Source: Trebouxia sp. TZW2008
Taxonomy: Eukaryota; Chlorophyta; Trebouxiophyceae; Trebouxiales; Trebouxiaceae
DNA length: 64,000 bases
Direction: 5' to 3'
Assembly (NCBI GenBank): GCA_002118135.1
Contig: BDIU01000056.1
Location: 1-64,000 of the forward strand
Shown here piece by piece: positions 62,501-64,000 of the stretch; within the stretch, counting starts at the first letter, position 1; each line of letters opens with the position of its first letter. A program made the translations under genes and the position numbers. The notes under the pieces were generated by a model that saw only the letters and a program-made list of their open reading frames with translations, ran no database searches and was not told the origin of the DNA.

Positions 62501-64000
62501 GCTGAAGTGGGCTTCACCTGACAAAGTAGGCAATAATTCTGCACCCTGACGGCCATTTGGGCATGAAACAATGCATCAGCCATGATGCTGTGCTCAAATT
62601 TTGTTTGATGTGATGCAGCCTGCTGAGCAGCCACAGGAATCTGGAGCGTAGGGCAGGTTGCAGCGCCCAGCCCTTTTGTTGGTGCTTGTATCAAACAGCT
62701 TAGCCTGTTCTTTGTCTTTTACGACTGACAGAAGTTTGTTTGGTGTGATGCAGCCTGCTGAGCAGCCGCAGGAATCTGGAGCGTGGGGCGTGTCACAGCG
62801 CGTAGCTCCTCTGTTTGAAACTCTGGAGGATCTGGACAACGCTGGCAAGGTCATGCGCCGCCTCTTCAATGTCCCATGGTACCGACAGCAGCTCAGGTGA
62901 GGCACTAGTGCTGTACTATGCTGTGCTCGCTTTTCCTTGCATTGCCTTCATGCGGCTTGCTGCGCTGCGACCCCTCTGTTTGAAACTCTGGAGGATCTGG
63001 ACAATGCTGGCAAGGTCGTGCGCTGCCTCTTGAACATCCCTTGGTACCAACAGCAGCTCAGGTGAGAGCACTGATGCTATGCTGTGTCATGCTGTGCTGT
63101 GCGGTGCTATGCTGTGCTGCGCCGTGCCGTGCTGTTTGAAATTACAAATGTGGACAATGCCGGCAAGCTCATGCGCCACCTGTTCATTGTTGCCTGGTAC
63201 CGCCAACAGCTCAGGTCAGGATGCACGCTGCTCTGCTAAGCCGGGCTCTGCTGCCCTGTGCTGTGCTGTGCTTGTCTTTACTTGCCCATTTGAAGCGTTG
63301 AAGAGCCTGGACCATGCTGGCAAGGTCATGCCCCGCCTTTATGATGTGCTCTCTGGTACTAACAGCAGCTCGTGTGAGAGCACTGATGCTGTGCTGTGCT
63401 GTGCTGTGCTGTGCTGTGCTGTGCTGTGCTGTGCTGTGCTGTGCTGTGCTTGCCCTGCTGTCATGCTGCTTGGGATTGACTCTCGCAACGTCATCTGCTG
63501 TGTTTCCCTCTGCATGTGTCTGGCTGGGCTTGTTTTTGCGTAGCTGTGCTGTGCTGTGCTGTGGTGTGACCTGCCCTGCCTGGAAGCTCCTTGCTTTGCT
63601 GTACTGAGCAGGGTGAGTGTCTTTGCACTGTAATGCAAGCTCACTGTCAGGTTTCACTGTTTCTCTTGACTGCCCACTCATGTGTGCTGGTATGTTCAGG
63701 ACGCTGTATGACAACCATCAGGAGGTCATGCTGGGTTATTCAGACTCTGGCAAGGATGCTGGGCGTGCGGCTGCCGCCTGGGCCCTCTACCGCTGCCAAG
63801 AAGAGCTTGTTCAGGTCATTTTTACACCTCAAACCTCACACCTTGTATTCATTTTGTCTTGCCTAGCAGTCATCCTGTCTTGTCCAGCATACAGCACTGA
63901 CTGCAATGCCTCAGCAAGTCACAGCTGTCGCCGCCTGGGCCCTTTATTGCTGCCAAGAAGAGCAGTGTCACAAGTCACAGCACTGCCTTCAGTGATCTTG
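51045..64000 (+). CDS. Bacterial-type phosphoenolpyruvate carboxylase, 3' end outside window
   Basis: Carboxylates PEP to oxaloacetate (anaplerotic). Twenty-one exons give 1026 aa before the edge: 51045-51083, 51157-51255, 51423-51482, 51555-51685, 51939-52053, 52488-52588, 54680-54792, 55308-55492, 55850-55930, 56401-56586, 57136-57348, 58005-58106, 58724-58966, 59362-59506, 59632-59764, 60272-60398, 60742-61078, 61365-61581, 62091-62283, 62754-62896, 63700-63814. Visible motifs: [11 protein letters not shown] with catalytic His157, [54 protein letters not shown] and [11 protein letters not shown] with Lys1006. Two Ser/Gln/Pro-rich inserts (about 310-555 and 810-975) stretch the His-to-Lys distance to ~850, versus ~408 in E. 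coli; long disordered inserts mark the bacterial-type class of green algae and plants. No N-terminal plant-type phospho-Ser motif. The C-terminal ~300 residues lie beyond 64000. Confidence 0.94.
51745..51800 (+). repeat. Echo of PEPC exon 4 donor region
   Basis: GCCATCACAGGTTTGGCT and GCAAAGCACAAACTTGC repeat the exon-4 end and following intron (51675-51730). Confidence 0.8.
53030..53930 (+). repeat. ~185-190 bp tandem array in PEPC intron 6
   Basis: Blocks such as GGTCTGACAGCTGCT, CATCAAGCA and GATGGGCGCCATTTTGTTGA recur near 53030, 53205, 53395, 53570 and 53905. The unit is close to nucleosome length. It has no coding match to neighbouring exons. Confidence 0.85.
54555..54605 (+). repeat. 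Echo of PEPC exon 7 start
   Basis: GCAGATCTGACCACATACATGAGG copies the acceptor and start of exon 7 at 54680 in a shorter, altered form. Confidence 0.8.
54930..55230 (+). repeat. Four graded echoes of PEPC exon 8 start
   Basis: The nearest copy (from 55143) reproduces about 60 bases of the exon-8 start, coding EARGGLHIV, at roughly 80% identity by eye. Copies near 55060 and 54940 keep only the acceptor and the AGAGGC block, and a trace lies near 55215. Apart from that trace, decay increases with distance from the exon at 55308. Confidence 0.85.
55590..55700 (+). repeat. Interspersed repeat family B, copy 2 (PEPC intron 8)
   Basis: Carries AGGCTCAACAGGCCCAGCTA, ACTG-TCTCCAG and a CCGTTTGTATTGAACATTGG block in the same order as the copy at 25610-25745. 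Confidence 0.55.
56020..56235 (+). repeat. 48-bp tandem repeat built on CTG triplets
   Basis: Three and a half units, each a CTG run followed by ATGATGATGTTC and GCCACCGC, lie in PEPC intron 9. All six frames are open, which produces misleading Leu-, Ala- and Gln-rich frames. Confidence 0.93.
56617..56655 (+). repeat. (CTG)n microsatellite
   Basis: About twelve CTG triplets just after the exon-10 donor of the PEPC gene. Confidence 0.95.
57420..57516 (+). repeat. Echo of PEPC exon 11 (3' half)
   Basis: Repeats GACAGGAATGCTGGCCGCTC, the GCAGTCACAC block and ATGGCAATTTGCAAGAG followed by a GTGAAC donor, with an internal deletion against the end of exon 11 (57348). Confidence 0.88.
57690..57945 (+). 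repeat. Two echoes of PEPC exon 12
   Basis: Copies at about 57710-57800 and 57840-57945 repeat the exon-12 acceptor side and its AGTGACGTGAA and CAGCAGCAGCATGCAGGCAG blocks (real exon 58005-58106). Both have in-frame stops or indels, and the nearer copy is better preserved. Confidence 0.87.
58490..58690 (+). repeat. Echo of PEPC exon 13 (about 190 bp)
   Basis: The longest echo. It covers most of exon 13 (58724-58966), from CAGCGAGCCAAACTTACAG to the CAGTACCACAAGA block, with scattered substitutions and an indel that breaks the frame. Confidence 0.9.
58975..59045 (+). repeat. (TGTGC)n pentanucleotide microsatellite
   Basis: About thirteen TGCTG/TGTGC units right after the exon-13 donor of the PEPC gene. 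Confidence 0.95.
59546..59581 (+). repeat. (CCTG)n tetranucleotide microsatellite
   Basis: Eight or nine CCTG units in PEPC intron 14. Confidence 0.95.
59830..59895 (+). repeat. Echo of PEPC exon 15 donor region
   Basis: ATCACCAGGTCAG and CTTCACAGCTTGCAAAACAT repeat the exon-15 end and intron start (59757-59815) about 80 bases later. Confidence 0.9.
61211..61329 (+). pseudogene. Duplicate of PEPC exon 18, phase-incompatible
   Basis: A 119-base copy with a good acceptor, about 91% identical by eye to the first part of exon 18 (from 61365). It is open, but its only donor-like GT leaves the wrong phase for the next exon, and reading on meets TGA. It is either skipped or gives a truncated product. 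Confidence 0.8.
62615..62665 (+). repeat. Echo of PEPC exon 20 start
   Basis: Repeats the acceptor GATGCAG and codons [10 protein letters not shown], then a TAG stop where the real exon (62754) has TGG. Confidence 0.9.
62965..63375 (+). repeat. Three echoes of PEPC exon 20 (3' part)
   Basis: Copies at about 62968-63066, 63128-63216 and 63285-63375 each repeat the [15 protein letters not shown]...WYRQQLR segment in increasingly altered form. The first is fully open with a GTGAG donor but no acceptor. The third has lost the Trp-Tyr codons. Confidence 0.92.
63380..63452 (+). repeat. (TGTGC)n pentanucleotide microsatellite, second array
   Basis: About thirteen units, the same motif as at 58975-59045, directly after the last exon-20 echo. 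Shorter runs of the motif separate the echoes. Confidence 0.95.
63920..63985 (+). repeat. Echo of PEPC exon 21 (3' part)
   Basis: CGCCGCCTGGGCCCTTTATT and TGCCAAGAAGAGC repeat the end of exon 21 (63814) about 150 bases downstream. Confidence 0.85.

Overview
This window is a nuclear segment from a unicellular green alga, most likely a trebouxiophyte-grade chlorophyte. The lineage call is inference: it rests on a bacterial-type phosphoenolpyruvate carboxylase with long disordered inserts, an f-type plastid thioredoxin with a transit peptide, a degenerate S26 peptidase-like protein of the green-lineage type, very high intron density, acceptors that nearly always end TGCAG, and abundant CAG/CTG repeats. 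No rRNA, tRNA, CRISPR array or prokaryotic operon was seen.

Ten protein-coding genes were found. Nine were resolved exon by exon with a continuous reading frame across every junction, and one has a single exon. In order: inosine-uridine nucleoside hydrolase (+, 202-2822); an unrecognised coiled-coil protein (-, 3398-7146); a DED1/DDX3 DEAD-box RNA helicase (+, 7694-12592); an ATM1/ABCB7-like half ABC transporter (-, 13997-20479); a plastid f-type thioredoxin (+, 21088-23693); an EF-hand plus WD40 protein of the WDR49/WDY type (-, 24156-34308); a PP2C phosphatase (+, 34534-37190); a catalytically degenerate S26 peptidase-like protein (-, 37529-38161); a TopBP1/Dpb11-like multi-BRCT protein (+, 38637-50540); and a bacterial-type PEP carboxylase whose 3' end lies beyond the window (+, from 51045). 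Orientation alternates strictly for the first nine genes, so neighbours share divergent promoters or convergent 3' ends. The genes are not an obvious pathway; they look like ordinary housekeeping neighbours.

The most striking feature is not a gene. Introns in nearly every multi-exon gene carry decayed tandem copies ('echoes') of the exon next to them, usually one splice junction plus 20-190 bases of coding sequence. Some are intact, some carry stops, and some form series that look more degraded with distance from the exon. More than 25 such loci are visible, and they account for much of the intron length. One thioredoxin echo differs from the real exon almost only at synonymous sites, which suggests it was a working alternative exon until recently.

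Five of the 93 introns in these models need a GC-AG splice to keep the frame. Two interspersed repeat families, a fold-back element, a shRNA-like perfect hairpin and several satellite-like arrays also sit in introns.
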